Part shown: in pieces, positions 54,041 to 62,928 of the stretch
How the letters are laid out: the number at the start of each line of letters is the position of its first letter
Numbering within the stretch: position 1 is the first letter of the stretch
Assembly: GCA_965219515.1 (NCBI GenBank)
Contig: OZ244776.1
Span: 1,240,001 to 1,304,000, forward strand
From: Ilyomonas sp965219515
GTDB taxonomy: Bacteria; Bacteroidota; Bacteroidia; Chitinophagales; Chitinophagaceae
Length of the DNA: 64,000 bases
Reading direction: 5' to 3'
Position numbers and translations under genes: made by a program
Notes under the pieces: model-generated
The model's database searches: none
What the model was told of the DNA's origin: nothing
Seen by the model: the letters and a program-made list of their open reading frames with translations, nothing else

Positions 54041-54512
54041 TGAAGTGTGATACAAATTTCGTGATTTCTCTGGTATTGTTCCAATAATTAGCAACTTCAT
54101 TCCAAAGTAGATTGATGTTTAAAGAACTTATAGGAAATTTTGTTAGAATGCCATTTAGATTCTTGGTTGCATTCAATTGATTTGCGCATACAAAATAACC
54201 AGTTTCATTGTTTTCATCAATTCCAAACAAGTAAGTAGGAATCTTATATTTTGTTAGCTCAGCAACTTCGGCTGCATCTATGGTAATTCTGAGTTGCGAA
54301 TTGTCTGAATTATAGCCAAGGGTTGTTGTCTTAACACTGGCAAAAAAGAAAGCTTTTATATCATTCTTTGATAAAAGATGCACATAAAAGTCTATAGTAG
54401 GAAACTTTTCTCCTAAGAAGGTTGGGTCTAATAAAAACCCTTTTAGATCAACATATCTGCTGATAATGGTAGAGAAAATACTTTCGCCTCTTTTTCCAAT
54501 GACATTACTCAT
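54021..54512 (-). CDS. DUF4365-like protein, first of a pair
   Basis: A 163-residue protein from MSNVIGKRGESIFSTIISR. It has the same layout as its downstream neighbour: G-E near the N-terminus, the acidic segment TIDFYVHLL, FFASVKTTTLG (V-K at the expected E-x-K position) and TYLFGIDENNETGYFV. The E of the E-x-K motif looks replaced by Ser-Val, so it may be catalytically dead. The two are probably a heterodimer or a duplicated pair, translated with an overlap of 20 bases. A frame start at 54572 would lengthen it by 20 residues. Confidence 0.6.
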   Translation of the reverse strand: MSNVIGKRGESIFSTIISRYVDLKGFLLDPTFLGEKFPTIDFYVHLLSKNDIKAFFFASVKTTTLGYNSDNSQLRITIDAAEVAELTKYKIPTYLFGIDENNETGYFVCANQLNATKNLNGILTKFPISSLNINLLWNEVANYWNNTREITKFVSHFNERSNG

Positions 54513-54812
54513 GTGCAACGAATTACTATAACTGGTTAGTGCCGGTGTATAAATAATAGCAATCTGGCACAATCAGTTTGCTCTATTCCTTTCAAACTAA
54601 AGTGCAAACGTAAATTCTTTGTTTAATAGAGAAGATTGCTATTTCACAACTTTTTCAATGAATACATATATAACATGAAACACATAGGAGTATAAAAATT
54701 GAGAAGTTGAATACTAAACAATAACAAGTTTTAATAAAGAATTTCAGCTAAGCTGTTAGAAAATTATCATTTAACACCAACTTGTGGTTTTAAAAAGGTT
54801 TTAAAAAAGAAA

Positions 54813-54842
54813 AAGCCGTTACAATAATAATTATAACGGCTT
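54813..54842 (-). terminator. intrinsic terminator of tRNA-Ala
   Basis: Read on the minus strand: AAGCCGTTA / TAACGGCTT with a 12-base loop, followed by TTTTCTTTTTT. It lies 10 bases downstream of the tRNA end. Confidence 0.8.
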
Positions 54843-54852
54843 GAAAGTCAGG

Positions 54853-54925
<73 letters not shown>

Positions 54926-54972
54926 AATTCGGCCGGCAAAAATAGAAGGATAACAAATGACACCAAAAACAT

Positions 54973-55224
54973 TTATGATTTGATTTCTTCAAAATCAATG
55001 TATTCGCTGTCGGTTGGCGCGCTTTTCTTCTTTTTGTCGGGTTGTGCAGACGAGTAAGAATTACTTTTAAACTGCCTATCCGGCTGGTCGTTTTGTGCAC
55101 TTCGAACCTGATCCCGAACCGAAGTTGCAGCCTTAGCCACCGGAAGTATAAAGCTGAATATCAGCTTGTATAAAATATACAAAGCGATAATCAAATATAT
55201 TAAATCTACAATTGCCATAAGCAT
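54973..55224 (-). CDS. small membrane protein, DUF4834-like
   Basis: About 83 residues with one transmembrane segment (IVDLIYLIIALYILYKLIF, residues 5-23) and a hydrophilic, basic then acidic tail (PDKKKKSAPTDSEYIDFEEI). The layout matches the Bacteroidota family DUF4834, of unknown function, which often lies near rimP. ATG 55224 or 55218 are possible starts; an upstream start at 55404 would add a region that runs into the rimP leader on the other strand. It is divergent from the rimP leader. Confidence 0.62.
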   Translation of the reverse strand: MLMAIVDLIYLIIALYILYKLIFSFILPVAKAATSVRDQVRSAQNDQPDRQFKSNSYSSAQPDKKKKSAPTDSEYIDFEEIKS

Positions 55225-55298
55225 GCAAAGATAGTAATGACTGATTCTTATCTGTAAAAAAGCGTTTTGTTTTTTACAAACGGTTAACACGTTTATGA

Positions 55299-55330
55299 TT
55301 TGCATACGTTGCAATATTTTTTTATATTTG
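55299..55330 (+). promoter_or_regulatory. Bacteroidota-type promoter for rimP-nusA
   Basis: TTTG at 55299-55302, 20 bases, TATATTTG at 55323-55330. This is a close match to the Bacteroidota sigma-ABfr form TTTG-N19/21-TAnnTTTG. Transcription would start about 7 bases further, ahead of the hairpin at 55348 and the rimP start at 55387. Confidence 0.8.
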
Positions 55331-55347
55331 CACCGGAAAAAGAATCG

Positions 55348-55376
55348 GAAGGGAACGCAAAACGTTCCCTTCTTGT
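55348..55376 (+). promoter_or_regulatory. leader hairpin before rimP, attenuator-like
   Basis: A 10-bp perfect stem GAAGGGAACG (55348-55357) and CGTTCCCTTC (55363-55372) with loop CAAAA, followed by TTGTTT. It would form within the first 30 or so transcribed bases and ends 15 bases before the rimP ATG. Its shape is that of an intrinsic terminator with a weak T-run, or of a binding site for translational control. Confidence 0.6.
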
Positions 55377-55386
55377 TTATCAAAAT

Positions 55387-55863
55387 ATGACCACAGCAGA
55401 ACATTTGCAGGAAATTGAATCGTTGGTAAACAGTCTGATCGCAGAAGAACCTGAGCTTTTTTTGGTTTCGTTGCGCAGCAAGCCCACCAACAATATAAAA
55501 GTCTATCTGGACGGAGATAATGGATTGCCCATCGAAAAATGTGTTTATTTAAATAGAAGATTATACAAGTTGATTGAAGAAAAACACATGTTTCCGGAAG
55601 ATGATTTTTCGCTGGAAGTTTCTTCGCCCGGCGTGGATGAACCCTTAAAGTCATTGCGCCAGTATAAAAAGAATATCGGCAGAATAGTTGAGATTGTTTT
55701 TTTAGATGATATAAAAAAAACCGGTCAGCTTACCAAGGTGGCAGACGGCGATATTATAATTGAAGAAACCACGGGCAAAGGAAAAAAAGCGGTAACTGAG
55801 CAAATTGTTATTCCGGTCAGCAATATAAAAACAGCAACAGTTCAGATAAATTTTAAAACGTAA
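55387..55863 (+). CDS. rimP: ribosome maturation factor RimP
   Basis: A 158-residue protein. RimP_N domain with VSLRSKPTNNIKVYLDGDNG and the conserved FSLEVSSPGVDEPL near residues 77-90, then the C-terminal SH3-like domain (GRIVEIVFLDD, GKGKKAVTEQIVIPVSNI). RimP binds the 30S subunit late in assembly. The start at 55387 follows from the length of homologues (about 155 residues). First gene of rimP-nusA, 48 bases before nusA. Confidence 0.95.
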   Translation: MTTAEHLQEIESLVNSLIAEEPELFLVSLRSKPTNNIKVYLDGDNGLPIEKCVYLNRRLYKLIEEKHMFPEDDFSLEVSSPGVDEPLKSLRQYKKNIGRIVEIVFLDDIKKTGQLTKVADGDIIIEETTGKGKKAVTEQIVIPVSNIKTATVQINFKT

Positions 55864-55911
55864 GAATACAATTTTGTATCGTACGTCTTACATCATAAAT
55901 TTTTCATTCCT

Positions 55912-57159
55912 ATGGCAAGTATTAACCTGATTGATGCATTTCAGGAATTTAAAGATGCAGAAAATATTGACCGCCCTACTATGATGAAAGTAGTTGAAGA
56001 CGTGTTTAAAACATTGCTTCGTAAAAAATATGGAAGCGATGATAATTTTGACGTGATTGTGAATGCGGAAAAAGGCGATCTGGAAATTTTTCGACGTCGC
56101 ATGATTGTAGAAGATGGTGAAGTGATGGATCCGCTTGCGGAAGTGGAATACAGCGAAGCCGTAAAAATAGAGCCCGATTTTGAAGTTGGCGAAGAGCTGT
56201 TTCAGGAAATGGAAATTCTCGATTTCGGTCGCCGCGCCATTCTGGCCGCCAAACAAACACTTGCCAGCCGCATTTCCGATTTAAAAAAGAATGTTCTGGT
56301 AAAAAAATACGGCGACCGGATTAATGAAATCATTACCGCAGAAGTGTATCAGGTGTGGAAAAAAGAAGTGTTGCTGTTAGACGAAGAAGGCAATGAATTA
56401 ATTTTACCAAAATCGGAGCAGATACCTCAGGATTTCTTTAAAAAAGGGGAAAATATTCGTGCCATCGTGCGTCGTGTTGATTTAAAAAATAGTTCTCCGG
56501 TTATCATAGTAAGCCGCACCGCGCCTGAGTTTCTTGCCAAATTATTAGAAATAGAAGTACCGGAAATTTTTGACGGGCTGATAACCATTCGTAAAATTGT
56601 TCGCGAGCCGGGCGAACGTGCAAAAGTTGCCGTAGAAAGCTTCGATGATCGCATTGATCCGGTGGGTGCTTGCGTAGGCATGAAAGGCAGTCGTATTCAC
56701 GGCATTGTTCGCGAATTAAAGAATGAAAACATAGATGTAATTAATTTTACGGCAAATGTGCAGTTGCTTATTCAACGCTCGCTTACGCCGGCTAAAATCA
56801 GTTACATGAACTTAGACACCGAGCAAAAGCAGGCTGATGTATATCTGAAGGCAGATCAGGTTTCATTAGCCATCGGAAGACGAGGTGTAAACATCAAACT
56901 GGCGCAGGAAATTACTGGTTTCGATATTGATGTATTTCGTGAAAATGAGGGTCAGGAAGAAGAATTTGATATTGATCTCGATGAATTTTCAGATGAAATT
57001 GAACCCTGGATTATAGATGAACTGAAACGCGTTGGCTGCGATACAGGACGCAGCGTGTTAGACCTGAGTGCTGAGGAATTGGAACGTCGCACCGATTTGG
57101 AAAAGGAAACAATTGCAGACGTTATCAACGTTTTGCAGGCAGAATTTGACAAAGGTTAA
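55912..57159 (+). CDS. nusA: transcription elongation/termination factor NusA
   Basis: A 415-residue protein. N-terminal RNA polymerase-binding domain (1-125), S1 domain (VRRVDLKNSSPVIIVSRTAP), KH1 and KH2 (GACVGMKGSRIHGIVRELKNE; SLAIGRRGVNIKLAQEITG), and a C-terminal helix-hairpin-like tail (LDLSAEELERRTDLEKETI). It binds RNA polymerase and nascent RNA, modulating pausing and antitermination. The length is typical for Bacteroidota, which lack the long acidic repeats of E. coli NusA. Confidence 0.96.
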   Translation: MASINLIDAFQEFKDAENIDRPTMMKVVEDVFKTLLRKKYGSDDNFDVIVNAEKGDLEIFRRRMIVEDGEVMDPLAEVEYSEAVKIEPDFEVGEELFQEMEILDFGRRAILAAKQTLASRISDLKKNVLVKKYGDRINEIITAEVYQVWKKEVLLLDEEGNELILPKSEQIPQDFFKKGENIRAIVRRVDLKNSSPVIIVSRTAPEFLAKLLEIEVPEIFDGLITIRKIVREPGERAKVAVESFDDRIDPVGACVGMKGSRIHGIVRELKNENIDVINFTANVQLLIQRSLTPAKISYMNLDTEQKQADVYLKADQVSLAIGRRGVNIKLAQEITGFDIDVFRENEGQEEEFDIDLDEFSDEIEPWIIDELKRVGCDTGRSVLDLSAEELERRTDLEKETIADVINVLQAEFDKG

Positions 57160-57326
57160 TCTGCTTGTTATCTGGCAAGGCGATTGTTATAATGCAACAT
57201 ATTTACCTTACTTGTTGTCTATGCCGGTTAAGGCAAAAACGCTTTTGGTTTATTAAAAATGTATTTTGAAATGTCATTCGGAAAAAATCTTGTATTATAA
57301 ATAAGGAATAAGCTTTTGGAATAGTA

Positions 57327-57334
57327 TAAATTTG
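57327..57334 (+). promoter_or_regulatory. promoter -7 box of infB
   Basis: TAAATTTG followed by C, a match to the Bacteroidota -7 consensus TAnnTTTG, 150 bases before the infB start. I find no good -33 TTTG at the right distance (a TTTTGG at 57314 is too close), so the promoter may be weak or activated. It implies that infB can be transcribed separately from rimP-nusA. Confidence 0.55.
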
Positions 57335-57377
57335 CATATCATTTTATTATACCCGATAAAAAGGAATCGTGTTACAC

Positions 57378-57411
57378 AGATAGCAAAATATAATTTGCTA
57401 TCTTGTTTTTT
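57378..57411 (+). terminator. terminator-like hairpin in the infB leader
   Basis: A 10-bp perfect stem AGATAGCAAA (57378-57387) and TTTGCTATCT (57394-57403), loop ATATAA, followed by TGTTTTTTAG. It has all the marks of an intrinsic terminator but lies between nusA and infB, after the infB -7 box. A second smaller stem, GCTGTTTA / TAAACAGC, lies at 57437-57462. It may terminate nusA transcripts and attenuate infB. Confidence 0.7.
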
Positions 57412-57483
57412 AGATATAAACTTTACAAACTAAAAAGCTGTTTACTAAAATAAATAAACAGCACGGACAAATAAAAACACTGA

Positions 57484-60400
57484 ATGTCAGAACTCAAGTT
57501 ACCAAGATTATTAGCCGCAGCAAAAGAATTTAATATCGGGCAGGACACCCTTTTAAATTTTCTTGCCGGAAAAGGTTTCAACCGCGATGACCTTAAACCC
57601 ACCGCAAAGCTGAATGAAGGGATGTATCGTGCCCTGCAACAGGAATTTCATAGCGACAAAACAGCAAAAAACAAGGCTGATCTTGTAGAAATTCCCAAAA
57701 CGCAAACTGAACGCAGACGCAGGGAAGACGAAGACATCAGTATTAAAAGAGATGAAAGAAAACCAGCGATAAAGGAAAAAGAAATAATACCCCAACAGCC
57801 GGTGGCAGGAGAACCCGAGCCGCCGCAAATTGAAGTGGCAGAGCCGGAAAAACACGAACCTGAAATTGCATTACCGGAAGAAACGGAAGAAGCGATAAGC
57901 CATGTGGAAGACGATGTAATAACGCCATTGCCTGAACCTGAAACAATGCGAATTGAAGCGCCTGAGCTGGAAGGACCCAGGATTTTAGACAAGATAGATT
58001 TATCTGTCATAGATTCATCTACTCGCCCACGCAAACCTTCCGTTGCGGTTGAAGAACCGCCGATAGAAGAGGTTTTTCAGCCCGAAGAATTGCAGCCTGC
58101 AAATGTGCAGGAACAAACCATTATTGACCCGGAAGTGGAAGAAGAAATGCAGCCTGTGGAGCTGGAGGTAACAGAAGAAGAGCCTGCTCAGGTGGTAGAA
58201 AATATAAAAGCAGAAAAACTGGAAGGTCCGAGAATTCTGGGTAAAATAGAACTTCCCACAGATAGCGATACACGTCCGAAAAGCGGTGGCCGCGATGAAA
58301 AAAGAAAGCGCAAGCGCATACCTGTGGATAAGAAGGGCGAGCACGTTGCGCAGGGACAAACCGGTTTTAATCCACAGGCAAGAAGCAATGCCGGCAGCAC
58401 TGGCCGGTCGTCTAACGGAGAAAGAAATATTACGCCACAGCGTGGCACCAGTAACACGGGAACAAGCCAGCAAGGAAATAATCGTCCGGCCTTTCAGGCA
58501 AAAAGCGGTGGAAACCGTATTCAGATTAACCGAAACCCGGGTGGCAGCAACCGTAGTGGTCAAAGTAGTCCCGGGCATGGCAGAAATGACAGATTTCAAC
58601 GCCTTGATGATAAAGAAATTGATCAGAAACAAATTCAGGATAAAATACGCGAGACGCAGGCTAAGCTTTCGGGACAGAGTGGGCGTGGTAAAAGTCTCAA
58701 AGCCCGTTATCGCCGCGAAAAACGCCAGGAAGCTGCAGAAGCCATGGGCGGTGTGGGTGAAGATAACAAACTTCAGGTAACCGAATTTGTTACGGTAAGC
58801 GAGCTAGCCAACCTGATGGATGTGAATTTTACCGATATCATCAGCAAGTGTATGAGCCTGGGTATCATGGTTTCTATCAACCAGCGTTTAGATGCGGAAG
58901 TAATAGAACTTGTTGCCGGAGAGTTTGGCTACGAAGTAGAATTTCTGGGATTGGATGATATGGATGAAGACATGGATGAGGACGAAGAAGAGGTAGATGC
59001 TGATTTGCAGAAACGCGCTCCCATCGTTACTATCATGGGGCATGTTGACCATGGTAAAACATCACTTCTCGATTACATACGAAATGCAAATGTGGTTGCC
59101 GGTGAAGCGGGCGGCATCACCCAACATATCGGTGCATACGAAGTAACGTTGCCAACCGAAGATCACATTACGTTTTTAGATACGCCGGGCCACGAAGCTT
59201 TTACAGCCATGCGCGCACGTGGTGCCAAGGTTACAGATATTGCTGTTATTGTAGTAGCCGCCGACGATGCCGTTATGCCTCAGACCAAAGAAGCCATCAG
59301 CCATGCGCAGGCTGCCGGCGTTCCAATGATATTCGCGGTAAACAAGATTGATAAAGACGGCGCCAATCCCCAAAAAATATATGAACAGCTTTCGCAAATG
59401 AATATTCTCGTAGAAGAATGGGGCGGCAAATTTCAAAGTCAGGAATTATCTGCCAAAAAAGGAATGAATGTAGATGCCTTACTCGAAAAAATATTGCTGG
59501 AAGCCGAAATATTAGACCTGAAAGCCAACCCGGACCGCGAAGCAACAGGCAGCATTATTGAAGCTTCGTTAGACAAAGGGCGCGGATATGTTGCCACTGT
59601 TCTGGTTCAAAATGGCTCTTTAAAACTTGGCGATATCATGGTATCCGGTCAGAATTATGGCCGAATTAAAGCTATGTTTAATGAGCGCAATCAGCGCGTA
59701 AATGAAGCGCCGCCATCAACACCCGTTCAGATTTTAGGATTAAACGGCGCACCACAGGCAGGCGAAAAGTTTAAGGTGTACATTGATGAAGCCGAGGCAA
59801 AAGATGTAGCAACCAAGCGAGCTCAGATTTCCAGGGAGCAGGGCTTACGGGCCAAGAAACACATTACGCTTGACGAAATTGGTCGTCGTCTTGCCTTGGG
59901 CAATTTTAAAGAACTGAATGTCATTATCAAAGGCGATGTGGATGGCTCTGTGGAAGCGTTGAGCGATTCTCTTCAAAAATTATCTACCGAAGAAATTGCG
60001 GTAAATGTGGTTCACAAAGCGGTTGGACAAATTTCGGAAAGCGATGTACTGCTTGCAACCGCTTCCGATGCCATTCTGATTGGTTTTAATGTTCGCCCGA
60101 GCATCCAGGCAAACAGGCTGGCAGACACGGAAGGTGTTCAGATTAAAATGTATTCAATCATTTACAATGCCATCGAGGAAGTGAAAAGCGCCATGGAAGG
60201 CTTATTGGAACCAAAAATTCAGGAAAAAGAAGTGGCTACCGTTGACATTCGCGAAGTTTACAAGTTTGATAAAGCCACTGTTGCCGGATGTTATATTACC
60301 GATGGAAAAATCCGGCGGGATAGCAAGATTCGCTTGTTCCGCGATGGTATTCTCATTTATCCCCGCACGGAAGGCAGTTTTGCCGAATTTGGCAGTCTGA

Positions 60401-60534
60401 AACGCTTTAAAGATGATGTAAAAGAAGTGGCGGCAGGTTACGAATGCGGATTGACAGTTAAAAATTTCGCAGACATACAGGTTGGCGATAATATCATTGC
60501 CTTTGAAGAAGAAGAAATCAAGCGTACCTTATAA
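57484..60534 (+). CDS. infB: translation initiation factor IF-2
   Basis: A 1,016-residue GTPase. The N-terminal 110 residues include the IF2_N winged-like segment (RLLAAAKEFNIGQDTLLNFL). Then follows a long Pro/Glu-rich acidic stretch (about 100-270) and a basic Gly/Ser/Asn-rich stretch (270-395). The second IF2_N (ELANLMDVNFTDIISK) is near 440. The G domain has GHVDHGKTS near residue 518, DTPGHEAF near 563 and NKIDKDGAN near 617. Domains II to IV follow, with the initiator tRNA-binding C-terminal barrel (VAAGYECGLTVKNF). It brings fMet-tRNA to the 30S subunit. Length is typical for the phylum. Confidence 0.97.
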   Translation: MSELKLPRLLAAAKEFNIGQDTLLNFLAGKGFNRDDLKPTAKLNEGMYRALQQEFHSDKTAKNKADLVEIPKTQTERRRREDEDISIKRDERKPAIKEKEIIPQQPVAGEPEPPQIEVAEPEKHEPEIALPEETEEAISHVEDDVITPLPEPETMRIEAPELEGPRILDKIDLSVIDSSTRPRKPSVAVEEPPIEEVFQPEELQPANVQEQTIIDPEVEEEMQPVELEVTEEEPAQVVENIKAEKLEGPRILGKIELPTDSDTRPKSGGRDEKRKRKRIPVDKKGEHVAQGQTGFNPQARSNAGSTGRSSNGERNITPQRGTSNTGTSQQGNNRPAFQAKSGGNRIQINRNPGGSNRSGQSSPGHGRNDRFQRLDDKEIDQKQIQDKIRETQAKLSGQSGRGKSLKARYRREKRQEAAEAMGGVGEDNKLQVTEFVTVSELANLMDVNFTDIISKCMSLGIMVSINQRLDAEVIELVAGEFGYEVEFLGLDDMDEDMDEDEEEVDADLQKRAPIVTIMGHVDHGKTSLLDYIRNANVVAGEAGGITQHIGAYEVTLPTEDHITFLDTPGHEAFTAMRARGAKVTDIAVIVVAADDAVMPQTKEAISHAQAAGVPMIFAVNKIDKDGANPQKIYEQLSQMNILVEEWGGKFQSQELSAKKGMNVDALLEKILLEAEILDLKANPDREATGSIIEASLDKGRGYVATVLVQNGSLKLGDIMVSGQNYGRIKAMFNERNQRVNEAPPSTPVQILGLNGAPQAGEKFKVYIDEAEAKDVATKRAQISREQGLRAKKHITLDEIGRRLALGNFKELNVIIKGDVDGSVEALSDSLQKLSTEEIAVNVVHKAVGQISESDVLLATASDAILIGFNVRPSIQANRLADTEGVQIKMYSIIYNAIEEVKSAMEGLLEPKIQEKEVATVDIREVYKFDKATVAGCYITDGKIRRDSKIRLFRDGILIYPRTEGSFAEFGSLKRFKDDVKEVAAGYECGLTVKNFADIQVGDNIIAFEEEEIKRTL

Positions 60535-60553
60535 TTCATAAAACAGTAAACAG

Positions 60554-60587
60554 AAACGCCGCTTTGCAATTTGCAAAGCGGCGTTTT
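60554..60587 (+). terminator. intrinsic terminator after infB
   Basis: A near-perfect stem AACGCCGCTTTGCAA / TTGCAAAGCGGCGTT with T-rich tail, 20 bases after the infB stop. It is the strongest terminator in the window. The following 220 bases to 60807 hold no gene I can support. Confidence 0.92.
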
Positions 60588-60807
60588 ATCTTGGTATATT
60601 GCGCCACTGACAATTATTTATTTATAAAATCTGTATGAATTTTGATACCGAAACGCACATCTCAGCTTCAATATCAAATATCTTCAATACTTGATTGGTG
60701 TAATTTATTTTTTGTTTCATTATTATTATTAGAAAAAATCAGGCGATGTAATTCCTGTTACAGGAGAATATATTTTAACCAGCCGGCAGCTATGTAACGT
60801 TATAAAA

Positions 60808-61620
60808 TCAATGCTGCGCCATTGTTGTTTCGCCCAAAGCCTGAATATCGGCTAATGTAGGAAAAGCATTTAAAGATGGCCAATCAAACCGTGCATTTAG
60901 AATGGATGATTTGTGCGCATAACCGGCATCCGGAGTATAAATATAAAAACAAGTGCCATCTTTAATGGTATTAATAATCTCTGCGCTTTCAGTATTGGCA
61001 ACGGCAGGACATCCCCAGCTTCTGCCCATCATTGTTCCGTTCTTTGCGCGTTCTGCGCAAACATAATTGCTTCCATGCATTACGACGTCGCGCGAACGTA
61101 CATTATCATTAATTCCTCGCTCCATTCCATCAAAGCGAAGACTGTAGCCGTTATGCCCAACATATGTTTCGGCGGTTACTAAAAAACCCTGCGAACTTTT
61201 ATTGGAATTGGTGAAATTGGAAAAACTATTAGCCATATCGGTGCCGGAATTATGCCCGTGTGCTACATAGGTGCGATAAACAATCCGCTTGTTTTTCAAA
61301 TCAAGTATATACAAACGCTTATGATTGCTGGGCTGAGAATAATCGCAAACAGATAGAATATCCGGGTTCGCTATTTTTCCCTGCTGTAACAGATATTGAT
61401 AGCCTTTATAAGCATTAAAAAAAGCCTGCCTGCTTAAACCGGATTCCGCTAACCTGAGATTACCGTACATCGAATCTACCAACTGGATAGCAGCCGGCGA
61501 AACGCTGTTACCGGATAGTAAACCAGGAAGGTTTTTGACATCTTTCGGATCGGTATTGATATCGGTTTTTGTAGTAAAAGCGCATAAGAAAATAAAGCTT
61601 AGTAAGGCTATTCTTCGCAT
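60808..61620 (-). CDS. murein L,D-transpeptidase catalytic domain protein
   Basis: A 270-residue protein with a signal peptide (MRRIALLSFIFLCAFTT). The catalytic YkuD-like domain spans about 90-240: LYILDLKNKRIVYRTYVAHG, then VVMHGSNYV and GRSWGCPAV, where the histidine and the cysteine near residue 203 are the active pair. Such enzymes make 3-3 crosslinks or attach proteins to peptidoglycan in the periplasm. Conserved HGHNSGT is typical of the YkuD_2 (WG-type) family. Single gene on the minus strand between infB and a transporter gene. Confidence 0.85.
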   Translation of the reverse strand: MRRIALLSFIFLCAFTTKTDINTDPKDVKNLPGLLSGNSVSPAAIQLVDSMYGNLRLAESGLSRQAFFNAYKGYQYLLQQGKIANPDILSVCDYSQPSNHKRLYILDLKNKRIVYRTYVAHGHNSGTDMANSFSNFTNSNKSSQGFLVTAETYVGHNGYSLRFDGMERGINDNVRSRDVVMHGSNYVCAERAKNGTMMGRSWGCPAVANTESAEIINTIKDGTCFYIYTPDAGYAHKSSILNARFDWPSLNAFPTLADIQALGETTMAQH

Positions 61621-61739
61621 CAGGACTTAATTTTTATTGTTGTAAAGCGTTTTTGTATAAATGCTACATACAACGAAATTATTGTTGGGTTAGCGAAGTT
61701 AGCCTGATTAAAATTAGCTGAAAAGCCTAAGCATGATGA

Positions 61740-62777
61740 TTAACGTTTGCTTGACTTGGTGTTAAATTCATTGTCGTAAATTTGTATCAGCAGTAAAAAC
61801 AATGAAATAAGAATGGGACCGAAAATAATGCCGATAAATCCAAACAGACTTATGCCCATTATTACGCCTAAAATGGTAATGAGCGGATGCACATCACCTA
61901 ACTTTTTTTGAAGTATAAATCGCGCCACGTTATCTGTTGCTCCCACAATCAAAAGACCATAACCTAGTATCACAAAACCTTTCCAGGCAGGACCTTGGGC
62001 AAACAATAAAATGCTGAGCGGAATGTATCCGACCGAAGCGCCAACCACAGGAAGCATCGCGCCAAAAGCAGTAACGGCAAACCAGAACAGCGCATCAGGC
62101 ACGCCAAAAACAAGATACCCGATTAAAGCCACAATTCCCTGCATCAGCGCAATCAGAGGAACACCAATCGCATTATTAAGAATCAGATCGTGCATTTCAG
62201 AACCTAATCTGATAATATTTTCGTCGCGCAAAGGGATTGACTTTAACAGCCACGCCTCCATTTCCTTGCTTTGGGCAAGCATGAAATAGAGTATGAAATA
62301 GAGCATTAATAGTACCGTGAGCGTATTAAATGTGGCGCCGAGTATTTTTGGAATAGAGTTCGCAATGGCGCCGCTTGCTGCATTGATATTCTCCTTAGAC
62401 AGAATTTCAATATCATATTTTGCCTGAATATTATCGGCAAATTTGTTCACCGCGGCCAGCACTTCATTTGAGCGATGCACTACCGAAATTATTCTGCCGC
62501 CAATCATATTGCCAACAAGATAAACCGGTAATAAAACGATGATAATTGACAATACAATTAACAAAGAGGCAGCCGTGCCTTTTTTAAATTTTCGCTTCAA
62601 AACAAGGTTGTTATTCCACTTTCTCAGAATGACATAAAAAGTAACGGCGCCTAAAAAGGAAGACAGGAAAACGGTTAGATAATTAAACAGCAGATAACCC
62701 AACGCTATCAGTAAAATAAAAAAAGAAATTTGTCGCAGGTGAAGTGATGGTGCGGAATCGGTATTGTTCTGACGCAT
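61740..62777 (-). CDS. AI-2E family transporter / permease
   Basis: A 345-residue membrane protein with about eight hydrophobic segments. The family signature lies in the C-terminal half: PLIALMQGIVALIGYLVFGV, the loop GAMLPVVGASVGYIPLSI and FGPILISLF. Members of this family (YdiK, PerM, TqsA) export or exchange small molecules or act as Na/H antiporters; the substrate cannot be predicted. Divergent from glnS with 151 bases between. Confidence 0.88.
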   Translation of the reverse strand: MRQNNTDSAPSLHLRQISFFILLIALGYLLFNYLTVFLSSFLGAVTFYVILRKWNNNLVLKRKFKKGTAASLLIVLSIIIVLLPVYLVGNMIGGRIISVVHRSNEVLAAVNKFADNIQAKYDIEILSKENINAASGAIANSIPKILGATFNTLTVLLMLYFILYFMLAQSKEMEAWLLKSIPLRDENIIRLGSEMHDLILNNAIGVPLIALMQGIVALIGYLVFGVPDALFWFAVTAFGAMLPVVGASVGYIPLSILLFAQGPAWKGFVILGYGLLIVGATDNVARFILQKKLGDVHPLITILGVIMGISLFGFIGIIFGPILISLFLLLIQIYDNEFNTKSSKR

Positions 62778-62900
62778 ATTGCGGAAGGTTTATAAATTGA
62801 TGTTTACACTTTCAAAAAGAATGCCTTAGTATTGGTTGACAAGGTATGCCGGAACAACAACTCAGCATCAGGCAAAATAATCATCACAATGCAATATCGC

Positions 62901-62908
62901 TATATTTG
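62901..62908 (+). promoter_or_regulatory. -7 promoter box before glnS
   Basis: TATATTTG at 62901-62908, 21 bases before the glnS ATG, matches the Bacteroidota -7 consensus TAnnTTTG. I see no TTTG -33 box at the usual spacing. It predicts a very short leader. Confidence 0.5.
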
Positions 62909-62928
62909 TTGCCATTAATTTTATTGGG

